NCBI RefSeq assembly: GCF_000764305.2
Contig: NW_025946691.1
Span: 1 to 64,000, forward strand
DNA: 64,000 bases
Origin: Hyalella azteca
Lineage: Eukaryota > Arthropoda > Malacostraca > Amphipoda > Hyalellidae
Direction: 5' to 3'
In this document: positions 34,001 through 41,795 of the stretch, one piece after another
Layout of the letters: each line of letters opens with the position of its first letter
Numbering within the stretch: the stretch's first letter is position 1
The notes under the pieces: generated by a model
What the model was told of the DNA's origin: nothing
The model's database searches: none
What the model saw: the letters and a program-made list of their open reading frames with translations, nothing else
Position numbers and translations under genes: made by a program

Positions 34001-37000
34001 AATTCATTCTTGTACAAAAATATGCGCGTTTAATACCATCGATGCAGATATTTAAAGATCGCCAATTGTGCTGTCGATAGCGCAATATTTCTTACAGTCG
34101 ATCATGTTCCTTATGTCAAACGTTTTTACCTAAAATATTGTTGCAAAAAAATTGTTGTTGTCAAAAAAATTTGTTAAACCAAAATAGATTGTAGATGGAC
34201 TTGAGTCATTATTGGTTAACTTCATTTTGTTTTATTTGAATGGTTGCAGTCTGGCTGATCGAAGTGTGGCGTACGGTGCCGTGGAGTTGGTTGTGTTGGT
34301 TGGGTTTGCCCTCACTATGGGTAGAATCAACGCTCGGCCCATGCTTTCCCTCACTCTCGTGGTTCTCGCGGCCACGACTTCCCTCGCTACCCTCACTCAA
34401 GCCAGTCAGTGAACGCTGTTTATCTCGTGCTGTTGTGTATATTACATTATTGAATGCTCAAGCCAGTCAGTGAACGCTGTTTATTACTCGTACTATTGTG
34501 TATATTACATATTACATTACATATTACGAACGCTGTTTATTACTATTATGTCTATTATCTTATCGACATATATATTATTATATTATCTTATTTTATTATA
34601 TTATCTTATTGACATATTTGTTTCATTATACTGTTTGCAATGCTATTTTATGAACAGTTAATTTCAATGTTAAAACTTGTTCATTGACTTAGACTATCTG
34701 TCCATGTTAGGGTTTAGGTCCTCAATAATTTTTTTGAGGGTATCGCATCCAAGCCTCCTGTAGAAACTTTTCCGTTTCAAGTTTATGCAGAACTTAGAGA
34801 GAAAAAAGGTGGATATTCCTATCGCGGCAGAAATCTCTTGACTTAGGCTATGTGGTATGTTATTCATTTTTTATTCATGAAATAAAACGGTGGAACGTGC
34901 GTGAATAATGTATATTTCCTGGTGAACTTTCCTTCACAATCTACTCCATACAATCCAGCAAACATGATTTTTTAATCAAATTTACGATAACTGTTTTTAG
35001 CGCATTTTCTCATTTATGGAAAAAATGCACTATTTTACTCGCCATGTCCGTCTGTCTGTCCGTCCGTGACTTCACGTTTTCGTTGACGGGAAAATGCGCT
35101 CAGTCACTCACTGCAGTGAGTACTGAGTTATATTTTTTTTATTTGCGTGACAGCGAACGTGGAGACGTGCGTGGGCGACGTGATGCTGTCAGTGCTGAGC
35201 CACGGCGTGGCTGTGGCTGCTGGTGTGGCGCTGGTGCTCGCCATGTGGCGTCTCACGCCAACACACTCGCGCGGGACCGTCTGGGCCTTCACCTGGACCT
35301 GGGCTGTACTCATACTAGTTCGGTTAAGTTAATTGCAATAAAGTTGCATTGATATGTTTTAAAAATGTTTTATTATCATTAAATGTTAATGAGTAAATCC
35401 CAAGAGCAGAACAATAACTATTTAGAGATTTCCAATAATATTGGCCATTGTAGCGGCTAATGTAGCGCGCTACATTTTACTGTAGCGGTAGCGGTAGCGC
35501 CCGCTACATTTAGAGCATGTAGTTGTAGCGGTAGCACCGCTACATATCCAAGTAGCGCTGCCCAGCTCTGCATACCAAAGCCTCCTGTATAAACTTTTCC
35601 GTTTCAAATTTATCCGAAACTTGGAGATAAAAAGGTGGATATTCATATCACGACAGAAATCTGTTGACATGAAAATAAATATCTTGACTTAGGTTATGTA
35701 AAATAAAAATTCATTTTTTATTCCTGAAATACAACGTTGGAACGTGCGTGAACAATGTGCATTTCCTCGTGAACTTTCCTTCACAATCTAGTCCATCATA
35801 CACTCCGTTATCACACTGACCACATCAGCAAACGCGATTTCTTTAGTTTAATTTTCGATTACTGTTTGTAGCGCATTTTCTCATTTATGCAAAAAATGCA
35901 CTATTGTGCTCGCCATGTCCGTCCATCCGTCTGTCCGTCCGTGACTTCACGTTTTCGTCGACGAGAAAATGCGCTCTCTGTCACTCACTGCAGTGAGTAC
36001 TGAGTTATATATATTTTTTGTATTAACGTGACAGCGAACGTGGAGACGTGCGTGAATAATTTACATTTCCTGGTGAACTTTCCTTCACAATTTACTCCAT
36101 ACAATCCAGCAAACGTGATTTTTTTAATCGAATTTACGATTAATGTTTTTTTGTATTTACGTGACAGCGAACGTGGAGACGTGCGTGGGCGACGTGATGC
36201 TGTCAGTGCTGAGCCACGGCGTGGCTGTGGCGGCTGGCGTGGCACTGGTGCTCGCCATGTGGCGTCTCACGCCAACACACTCGCGCGGGACCGTCTGGGC
36301 CTTCACCTGGACCTGGGCTGTGCTGGGTTATGCTGCTTCTGGGCCCTACTGCCACCTCATGGTTAGTGCTGGAGCCCAGCTGTATTGTTTGCATAATTAC
36401 AGTCGCTCATAACAAAGTTCAGACCCACAGATTTTGCTGGTTATTTTTAATTGAATTATCGTCCACAGGACAGCCTGGACCTGCAGAGTCTGCAGCTGAG
36501 CGCTAAGCCCCTGGTCTGCTCTGCGGCGTGTCTGCTGGCAGCGCTGGTCGCGCTGCTGCTGCCGGCCACGCCTTCCGTCCTACCAGACACCATCAGCCAC
36601 CTTACCGACCCGGGGTCAGTCCCTTAGTCCTTACAGACCCGGGGTCAGTCCCTTAGTCCTTACAGACCCGGGGTCAGTCCCTTAGTCCTTACAGACCCTG
36701 AGTCAGTCCCTTAGTCTTCACCGACCCTGAGTCAGTACCTTAGTCTTCACCGACCCTGAATAAGTCCCTTAGTCCTCACCGACCCTGAACGTACAGAACT
36801 GGATGAATTGCAAAAATTAATGGCATGGGAATTATAATGGAAAATCCCGGTTGACCTATTTTAATCCCCCACCATAGGATAGAACCATGCTTCTTGCTTT
36901 TTTACAACAAACTTATTATGTTCTCGAATGTTTTTTGTATGAAGCTAAATTGCTGGTACGTTTCAGAATTGGGTTGAAATAAATACATCTATGAAACAGT

Positions 37001-37140
37001 ATTTAATTATCTAAAATTGTAATGATTTAACGAAGCTAAATCCTATTTTGGTTCTATTTTATTGCAGACGAGAGTTCGTATGCGAGGACGACCGACTTGT
37101 CGGCATGGAGCTGATGCCAATGGACCACTCTCGGTCATAG
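24946..37140 (+). CDS. SLC22-like major facilitator transporter, 10 exons
   Basis: Spliced membrane transporter of about 504 codons, near the usual length of SLC22 organic cation/anion carriers. Seen: first membrane helix after the start (LLSTLGGVLLLSIGALNVG), CMDVHGRRK resembling the MFS loop motif D-x-GRR after helix 2, WLPESARWML (the diagnostic PESARW motif after helix 6), then six further hydrophobic segments and LLLPATPSVLPDTI, equivalent to LLPET...LPETI at the end of SLC22 helix 12. All exon phases agree with GT-AG splicing, except that exon 30824-30976 needs one extra base to stay in frame. The large extracellular loop between helices 1 and 2 is short. Substrate cannot be inferred. 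Start ATG 24946 has an in-frame TGA just upstream. Confidence 0.87.
25079..27193. other. SLC22-like gene intron 1, no exon seen
   Basis: AT-rich. A minus-strand frame near 25490-25600 reads KIEKREKEFEVEKREKELKM, reminiscent of the charged coiled coil in some retrotransposon Gag proteins, but it is too short to classify. Confidence 0.5.
27194..27296 (+). CDS. SLC22-like exon 2, membrane helix 1
   Basis: Acceptor ATACACAG ends at 27193, donor GTAAGG at 27297; phase 1 in, 2 out. It reads VLLLSIGALNVGPLFPVPLY then SCWGGIGPHDVPR. It completes the first hydrophobic helix and the start of the extracellular loop. Confidence 0.85.
27847..28261. repeat. left copy of a 0.4-kb duplication flanking an LTR-element fragment
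   Basis: Nearly the same sequence recurs at 29793-30196. Differences are scattered single bases and a few short indels. The copy ends at TTGGTCGTTGTA, exactly where the retroelement sequence begins. Confidence 0.92.
28262..29791 (+). mobile_element. 5' part of an LTR retrotransposon (Gypsy-like)
   Basis: A candidate LTR of about 136 bp (28262-28397) starts TGTAAGGGAAATTCACC and ends CTTACA, matching the TG...CA rule, and is followed by ACTGGCGACCTTGCCAGG, which could be a primer-binding site. A leader and a gag frame follow. The element is cut by the single N at 29792; pol and the 3' LTR are absent. Confidence 0.75.
29018..29791 (+). CDS. retrotransposon Gag-like protein, 3'-truncated
   Basis: Open frame of about 258 codons from ATG 29018 (an upstream ATG at 28985 is in frame, but MASMPTVAEL looks like the natural start). 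It has an N-terminal helix, then a strongly charged coiled coil (RAAEREAAKEAAEREKERE type), then a capsid-like region with YRDGEDITSYIIRFE and later YREEFRAARIGCNETYLQFA and DQFLSSLPPPLRLFIKE. This layout is typical of Gypsy-class Gag of invertebrates with a SCAN-like capsid fold. The nucleocapsid zinc knuckle would lie beyond the truncation at the N. Confidence 0.8.
29792..29792. other. single unresolved base, likely contig join
   Basis: The one N falls precisely between the interrupted Gag frame and the second copy of the 0.4-kb flank, which suggests a scaffolding join rather than a sequencing ambiguity. Confidence 0.8.
29793..30196. repeat. right copy of the 0.4-kb duplication (insertion-free)
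   Basis: Matches 27847-28261, then at GGTCGTTGTA continues into different sequence (ATAAGGAGGACC) and on to the next exon without any retroelement. It looks like the empty allele of the same intron. Confidence 0.9.
30369..30652 (+). CDS. SLC22-like exon 3, helices 2-4
   Basis: The acceptor AAACTCAG ending at 30368 was chosen because it alone keeps phase 2; another CAG at 30388-30390 would also fit the protein but not the phase. It reads SPYFHRSQAWECSVGSTWWS, then helix 2, then SGLCMDVHGRRKVAIVVMGV and further helices to ATLALMLI, ending phase 1 before GTGCGT. The DVHGRRK loop is the MFS signature. Confidence 0.85.
30824..30976 (+). CDS. SLC22-like exon 4, apparent 1-nt frameshift
   Basis: Acceptor GCCCACAG ends at 30823. 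The first part reads ALENSVQRECVRSVCLVLLG then HSLG in the incoming phase 1. The second part makes sense only one base over: GDTLLADPMWQQLAKSVPSV then AFVVLL, equivalent to the SLC22 segment ending ...RW.QL..S.P....L. The next exon also requires the shifted phase. One base is missing near 30894-30900, either a sequence error or a real disruption. Donor GTGAGA at 30977. Confidence 0.8.
30977..31560. other. intron with faint tandem structure
   Basis: Two to three old units of AATTTAAGCRGCAATTTTT, then TTAGCTAGAGYTACGGCAA, between about 31030 and 31260. No exon. Confidence 0.6.
31561..31715 (-). mobile_element. tRNA-derived SINE-like element, copy 2
   Basis: The minus strand reads GGCATGGTCGAGTACCG (A-box-like), then GTCTGGGCTCGAGACCCGC (B-box-like), then a tail with GGCCGGGTGG and CAGAATCGGTAACGGGCC also found in the element at 816-1019. 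It is diverged and not a functional tRNA. Confidence 0.55.
31925..32335. repeat. about 310-bp duplication with inverted segment, carrying an exon-start copy
   Basis: CAAACGAAAAATAGGTAGCATTC to AATTGTCAATAAAACGAATTC occurs at 31936-32005 and 32251-32322, and inverted between them (about 32093-32180). Within it, 32181-32223 copies the acceptor and first 27 bases of the next exon: TTTGCACAG|CTGGCTGCCCGAGAGCG. That copy reaches a stop after 12 codons. Confidence 0.85.
32471..32603 (+). CDS. SLC22-like exon 5, PESARW motif
   Basis: Acceptor TTGCACAG ends at 32470, donor GTTTGT at 32604; phase 2 in, 0 out. It reads WLPESARWMLTTRRWDDAGF then VLPMSHNVALDDVMKPKLRA and LKGE. WLPESARW is the most diagnostic SLC22 signature, in the large cytoplasmic loop after helix 6. 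Confidence 0.95.
32586..32722. repeat. donor-spanning duplication, 2 x about 78 bp
   Basis: AGAGCTCTCAAGGGCGAG|GTTTGTAAC and the intron start recur at 32664 as AGAGCTCTTAAGGGCGAGGT with TTGCAACGGC. Both carry an intact donor. Confidence 0.92.
33145..33476. repeat. 67-bp tandem repeat before an exon, 5 copies
   Basis: Units of ACCACCTGCACAGATGGAGC, then GATGTCTGATGTCAGTTGGT and GCCGCCATATGTATAACCAT. The last unit runs into GTCAGTTGGGTGTGGTCAG, the acceptor of exon 33489, but exon bases are not repeated. Confidence 0.93.
33489..33628 (+). CDS. SLC22-like exon 6, helix 7
   Basis: Acceptor GTGGTCAG ends at 33488, donor GTCGCG at 33629; phase 0 in, 2 out. It reads SSLSRAVLPLVRNVRLLRVL then LVSALCALVYGITVGTRLIV and EPSPYNR. 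LF...LRR.T...........YYG is the corresponding SLC22 pattern. Confidence 0.88.
33640..33935. repeat. 20-bp repeat ACTTGAACCTACTTTTTCTTT
   Basis: About a dozen units of CTTGAACCTACTTTTTCTTTA starting just inside the intron. The donor itself is not part of the unit. Confidence 0.92.
34250..34404 (+). CDS. SLC22-like exon 7, helices 8-9
   Basis: Acceptor GGTTGCAG ends at 34249, donor GTCAGT at 34405; phase 2 in, 1 out. It reads SLADRSVAYGAVELVVLVGF then ALTMGRINARPMLSLTLVVL and AATTSLATLTQA. GRINARPMLS fills the position of the conserved D--GRRP-L- loop between helices 8 and 9, although the motif is weakened. Confidence 0.87.
34396..34490. repeat. donor-spanning duplication, 2 x 61 bp
   Basis: CTCAAGCCAGTCAGTGAACG plus CTGTTTAT appears at 34396 (exon end plus donor) and at 34457. 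Both copies keep GCCA|GTCAGT. Confidence 0.92.
34999..35100. mobile_element. short MITE-like element, copy 1
   Basis: About 102 bp flanked by inverted AGCGCATTTTCTC and GGGAAAATGCGCT, containing CGCCATGTCCGTCTGTCTGT and followed by a CACTCACTGCAGTGAGT palindrome. Further copies lie at 35870-35975 and, inverted, at 56914-57012. Confidence 0.7.
35154..35310 (+). pseudogene. relic copy of SLC22-like exon 8
   Basis: Acceptor GTGACAG and 157 bp nearly identical to exon 36168-36361, reading NVETCVGDVMLSVLSHGVAV and on to FTWTWAVL, then breaking into unrelated sequence without a donor. It lacks the last 17 codons. It is unlikely to be spliced productively. Confidence 0.85.
35870..35975. mobile_element. 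short MITE-like element, copy 2
   Basis: As copy 1, with better-preserved termini AGCGCATTTTCTC / GAGAAAATGCGCT (13 bp). It lies inside the second unit of the segmental duplication, so it was duplicated with it. Confidence 0.7.
36035..36054 (+). pseudogene. 20-bp stub copy of SLC22-like exon 8
   Basis: GTGACAG|CGAACGTGGAGACGTGCGTG and then intronic AATAATTTACATTTCC. The switch point ACGTGCGTG is shared by the exon and by intron sequence GGAACGTGCGTGAATAATG, consistent with a microhomology-mediated join. Confidence 0.85.
36168..36361 (+). CDS. SLC22-like exon 8, helices 9-10
   Basis: Acceptor ACGTGACAG ends at 36167, donor GTTAGT at 36362; phase 1 in, 0 out. It reads NVETCVGDVMLSVLSHGVAV then AAGVALVLAMWRLTPTHSRG and TVWAFTWTWAVLGYAASGPY, CHLM. 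It is the only one of three copies with both splice sites. Confidence 0.88.
36469..36614 (+). CDS. SLC22-like exon 9, helices 11-12
   Basis: Acceptor GTCCACAG ends at 36468, donor GTCAGT at 36615; phase 0 in, 2 out. It reads DSLDLQSLQLSAKPLVCSAA then CLLAALVALLLPATPSVLPD and TISHLTDP. LLLPATPSVLPDTI corresponds to LLLPET....LPETI at the end of SLC22 helix 12. Confidence 0.92.
36600..36792. repeat. 29-bp donor-spanning array, 6-7 copies
   Basis: The unit GACCCGGGGTCAGTCCCTTA plus GTCCTTACA starts in the exon (36607) and recurs every 29 bp. The first copies keep CGGG|GTCAGT; later ones drift to CCTGAGTCAGT. Confidence 0.95.
37068..37140 (+). CDS. SLC22-like last exon
   Basis: Acceptor TTATTGCAG ends at 37067; phase 2 in. 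It reads REFVCEDDRLVGMELMPMDH then SRS and TAG at 37138-37140. A short acidic cytoplasmic C-terminus, as in the family. Confidence 0.8.
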
Positions 37141-40100
37141 CGATACGGTCAGCTCTGTTCTGTTCTTGCCAGCTTCTCAGTAATCATGAGAACATCGATT
37201 TAATCTACTGCATAATTAATCATGTTATTGTTGATGATTTTAGATAGTTTTAGATAATTTTTACATGATAACTTCTTCGAAGAGAATTTATTTTTCTATT
37301 GCTATATAGTTGTAGTGAAGGGTTAAACTCGGAACTGACATGTTCCTCTTAACACTTAATGAAAAGTTCGCGCTTTCCCGCTTTTATGGTTGAGCTTTTC
37401 CAAGTTAACGAGATCACAATCTAGTAATAATTCATAGATTCTTTTGGAATTATTAAGATTTTATGAATTTATTGCTACTAAAATTTGACTGGGCGCGCTT
37501 CATTTGTAAACGTGCAAATGGGTTTGATGCGGTTTAAAAACCAAAAAAATATCACTTCATATTTTTAATACTATAGTTTACAAAAGCAATTGATTAGGCT
37601 GTGACCTAAAATTGTTCCTGCATTATCTATGAGTATAATGTGATCATTCTTAATATGCTTTATCACTGCTTCATATTTTATATTTTAGAGCGTTGCCGAA
37701 CTGCTCACGTTAATTTCTGTGTAATTTTAACGATGTTATTATATTTCACCCAGCAACATATAAGTCCTTTTTGTACCGGAATCATGAAACCGACGAGTTT
37801 CCCGTGTCATGTAATTTTCGTTGCTCATTAATTATCCTAAGGCAACCTTGCAACATTTTAATCACATAATTATAGGAATCTATAAAATTTTAGCCTTTTA
37901 ATGAATTGAATATACAATTTCAAAAATGTAATCAGAGTAACATGTTCTTCTAATATATAAGAATGGTTCAGAAACTCATTTAGAATTTTAAATATTCATG
38001 TGGGGTTGTTCGAAGGCTTGATGTATAAATGCGTTAGGAGAGCAAAACAGAAATGTATGTTTTCTTTTAAGAGAATCGCAAAAAGCGGCCTGAATCTTAC
38101 TATTTGCGAAAATTTTTAGCAGTTACAGAATTCTAGAAGAATCATATACATTCTAGAGAGATCTAGAGTGCGTTTATTATTCTATACATTGTTGCAAGTA
38201 GAAAATTCTAGCGAACAATGCGACAAAATTACTGTGAGCTTGAACACAGAAATTTAGCACGTATTAAGGATAATAAAGAAAACAGCAACTCGATCGTTGT
38301 ATATTGACTTCCATTCTTCACATATTATCACCTAGCCTCCAATGCAATGCAAATAAATAATGATAGTTGAAAAATAACGAACATTTCAAATGTTCTTACT
38401 AGCAGGAGGACAGGGCATTATGAGCGAATTATTGTAGTTTTTAAAACCGAATGTATATTCAAATTTTCCAAACTGTTACCGAAACGATACTTGCTTAACA
38501 ATGTGAGTCGACTGCGCGAGTAATTTAATTTGATGTCGTTTTAATATAGCAATTACTCATCGTAAGATATTTTTACATTTTAATACCTATACCTCATTGG
38601 ACATAATAATCTGAGAAGTTTCTGCAATCTTAGATCACAAACAGTTTGAGAATCTCAAAACAAAGAGAACTTACAAATAGCGAACAATTAATTCAATAAT
38701 AGCCCTTCAATAGGAACAACCGAGTCTCTTCACAGTCAAGGATAGATTTAAATCACGGTTATATAAAAGATAGATGCCAATACAAAAAACAGAACTTCAG
38801 TGGTGTTGTCAGGTACAAAAAGTGATTGAACTCAACGTTCACGACACGCGATGCAAAATCACGAAGCATCTCCATTATATATAATGGAGATCTCCATTAT
38901 ATATAATGGAGATCTCTATTATAAATAATGAGAGTTATATCCCCAAAATACAAGCAACAATTATATTCTTAAAAATTATAATTATTTGAGAAAAACGAAC
39001 GGAATGATGTTTGGTTTCATCAGTTTCATACAATCGGTTATTGAAAAATTTTAGATTAATTTACTATTTATAATCAGACAAAATCATTTTTCTGAAGACA
39101 GTTCATCGATTTAAATGGTCACGCGCTGTTGCAGACTCGTTGCAGATCTTAAGACACACTCCATTTTTTTAACCGATAGCATGTTAACAGAGAAACGAAA
39201 TTCGACAAATGAATAATTAATTCGAAAATAGACAGACATAAAACTGGAATGATCAGTGCATTAGTTATGAGTTGTACAATACACACTCGACTTATGAAAG
39301 TATTTTTCATTACACCGATGAGTAACGCGACTGCAACTGCACATTAGCAAGAGAATAGCAGCACCGTGGCTCAATCCTCTGAACTTCGCTACGTTCACTT
39401 ACAAGATTACGCTTAGAATAATTGAGAAAGTTTTCATAATCCAGTTAGAACTACACTTCACTATCTAGGAAAACTAGGGAACGCCCACGCGCTCTCCTAG
39501 ATATAATCTAATTATTGGTATTGTAGCAAGTGAGCTAACGAACGGTTGACGCACTCACGAAGTAACAAACCGTCTTAAAATGACCCATTGAAACGTCAGG
39601 ATGACTCTAGATAGTCCGCTTTATAGCATCGAATACATTTTCCTAGCTTCTAAAATCACTGTACTTTAAATCCAAAGAGCTATGTACATTACAGTAAATT
39701 TTTCATAGTTATGAAGGTAATGGGGTGAAAGCCTGCAATCTCATGTACTGTAAGGTGCATTCAATCAATAATTTTTTCTCGTTGTCGAACAATAAAATGA
39801 ATGTTGAGCAGAAAAAACTTTTATACTTCAACCGAAATCAAAACCAGAGAAGAGGAATTAGCCAAATAAAAAAATTGTCATGACTTCGGCAAAATGGATT
39901 TTGAGGCAGAAAACAATGAAAGATGTGTTTACACAACAACGTATGATGCAACCTTTCATCTGCAAAATTGCAGAAGAAAGTAAAGCGAAAAGTGAATAAA
40001 AAATGCGTCGTATCGCAAATTAATGTTACACAGAATTTTTCGAATAGTGGGGAATTCTAACGGTTTTTTTGGGGCTTCTAATCTAACGCGCAGTTTTTGC

Positions 40101-40430
40101 TTGCGAATTTTGTTCACCATAACTTCCAAATGCTCAAAAACAATCGGTTTTGTACAAGACTGCTCAAAAGCATAATACCGAATAGTAAGTAATACATTAA
40201 TAGTACAATAAATTTATAATCGTATTAGAAAATAGTAATAGTTGGAATGTGTATCTCTTGTTCCCAAAATGGGAATGAAATAGATGTGTTGAAAGAAGAT
40301 GAGAGTATTCAGAGAACTAGAAATACGAAATCTCTCTATGCTAACTTATAACATCAACGCAATTCTTGTATAGCAAACGATGAACCGTACACGATGATCG
40401 ACAACACTCTAGGCCCAGAATAAGGGTTCG
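37141..40430. other. intergenic, no gene seen
   Basis: AT-rich. The only structure noted is a palindromic repeat (CTCCATTATATATAATGGAG, two to three units) at 38868-38935. No coding signal or element. Confidence 0.55.
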
Positions 40431-40557
40431 ATGAACTCAACATTTACACCAGAACGCGCGCGCGCACTTGCCTCGCATGCCTTGCGTGCATGCTGGGCGA
40501 TAGTCTTGCTGCTTGCGAAGGCAGGCAGGCTGGCTGGCTACCCGAACGAAATTAAGG

Positions 40558-40680
40558 GCCGCCTCAGCCTCCGATTTGGGTCGCCTCAGCTTCCGATTTG
40601 GGTCGCCTCAGCTTCCGATTTGGGTCGCCTCAGCTTCCGATTTGGGTCGCCTCAGCTTCCGATTTGGGTCGCCTTAGCTA
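40558..40680. repeat. 22-bp minisatellite CCTCAGCTTCCGATTTGGGTCG
   Basis: Five to six units of GCCTCAGCTTCCGATTTGGG in the intergenic region between the convergent genes. Confidence 0.95.
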
Positions 40681-41032
40681 CCGATACTGGTCATCAGAAG
40701 CTTGCACGGCTCTAAATTTTGTTGCTGCAGGCATTGAATTTCAAGACCTACGCCCAACTCATCGTGCAGCATTGCATGCGCAGCTACGACCACAAATACA
40801 TTATCAGAGCAAATATGTAACATCAATTTTATGTACACTTGATATCAATTCACCAGGTTTACGATCTACTGACCTCGATCAAATAATACCTTCACTGTCA
40901 TGTACAATTTCCAACGGCAATGTAGTAGTGCCAATCAGCAAATAATGAAGGAAAAAATAACGCTTAAAACTAAAATTTTCATGACGAACTTAAACAAGTT
41001 ATTTTTTGTACAAAGATCGATATCAATATATC

Positions 41033-41385
41033 GATATTTCTATCAATATCGATAACACAACATTAAATACTTTCGTAAATAATAACAAAAACCGTACTAA
41101 AGTTCGCTGATATGGTAAGAACATGTTGACTAAAAATTTATCATCCTCTCACGATGACAATAAAGGGCAGTGATAGAAAAATCTCTTTTAAATTAAAGCA
41201 TAAATATATCGATCTTTCTATCAATATCGATAACACAACATTAAATACTTTCGTAAATAATAACAAAAACCGTACTAAAGTTCGTTGATATGGTAAGAAC
41301 ATGTTGACTAAAAATTTATCATCCTCTCACGATGACAATAAAGGGCAGTGATAGAAAAATCTCTTTTAAATTAAAGCATAACGTA
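41033..41385. repeat. 178-bp tandem duplication, 2 copies
   Basis: From ATCGATATTTCTATCAATATCG through AACATGTTGACTAAAAATTT to AATTAAAGCATA, repeated almost exactly 178 bp later. Non-coding, between the genes. Confidence 0.93.
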
Positions 41386-41795
41386 CCTAAATTAAATCAT
41401 AAATATTAAGCTTATTGGACAACGCGTCTTGAAATAAAATAATGTACGAGTTGTAGCTCTTTTCAGGGAAAAATCGAACGCATTCAAGTGGTGTTCAATG
41501 CACACACTGAAAGGAAATTAAGCTAGATAACTCACTTCCCAATCCAATTAAATGTTTGAGGGAAAATGATTTAATACAGTAGTCAAGTTGATTTCAGTGA
41601 ATATACTTGAGGTATGAATAGCACGGCAATAATGAAAACATGTGCATTTTGGTTAAAGTACTTCAAACAGAATGAAAAATTTCATTTACATCTCAACACT
41701 CACAGCAGTAAAGTTTTTGTTATTGCCGTCTCCAGGATAGTGACTTATTTGCGTCAGACATTAGTTATTGAAGAAAATTCGCATCTTCGAAAAGT

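Larger units (their letters stand above)
34740..36167. repeat. tandem segmental duplication carrying exon copies
   Basis: Intronic unit (AAGCCTCCTGTARAAACTTT to the acceptor GTGACAG) present as 34745-35153 and 35573-36034, with a third partial unit 36040-36167. Each ends in the acceptor and start of the same exon. Confidence 0.88.

Noticed and set aside
35154..35310. Mutually exclusive alternative exon of the transporter
   Set aside because: The copy lacks its 3' end and a donor, so it cannot replace exon 36168-36361.
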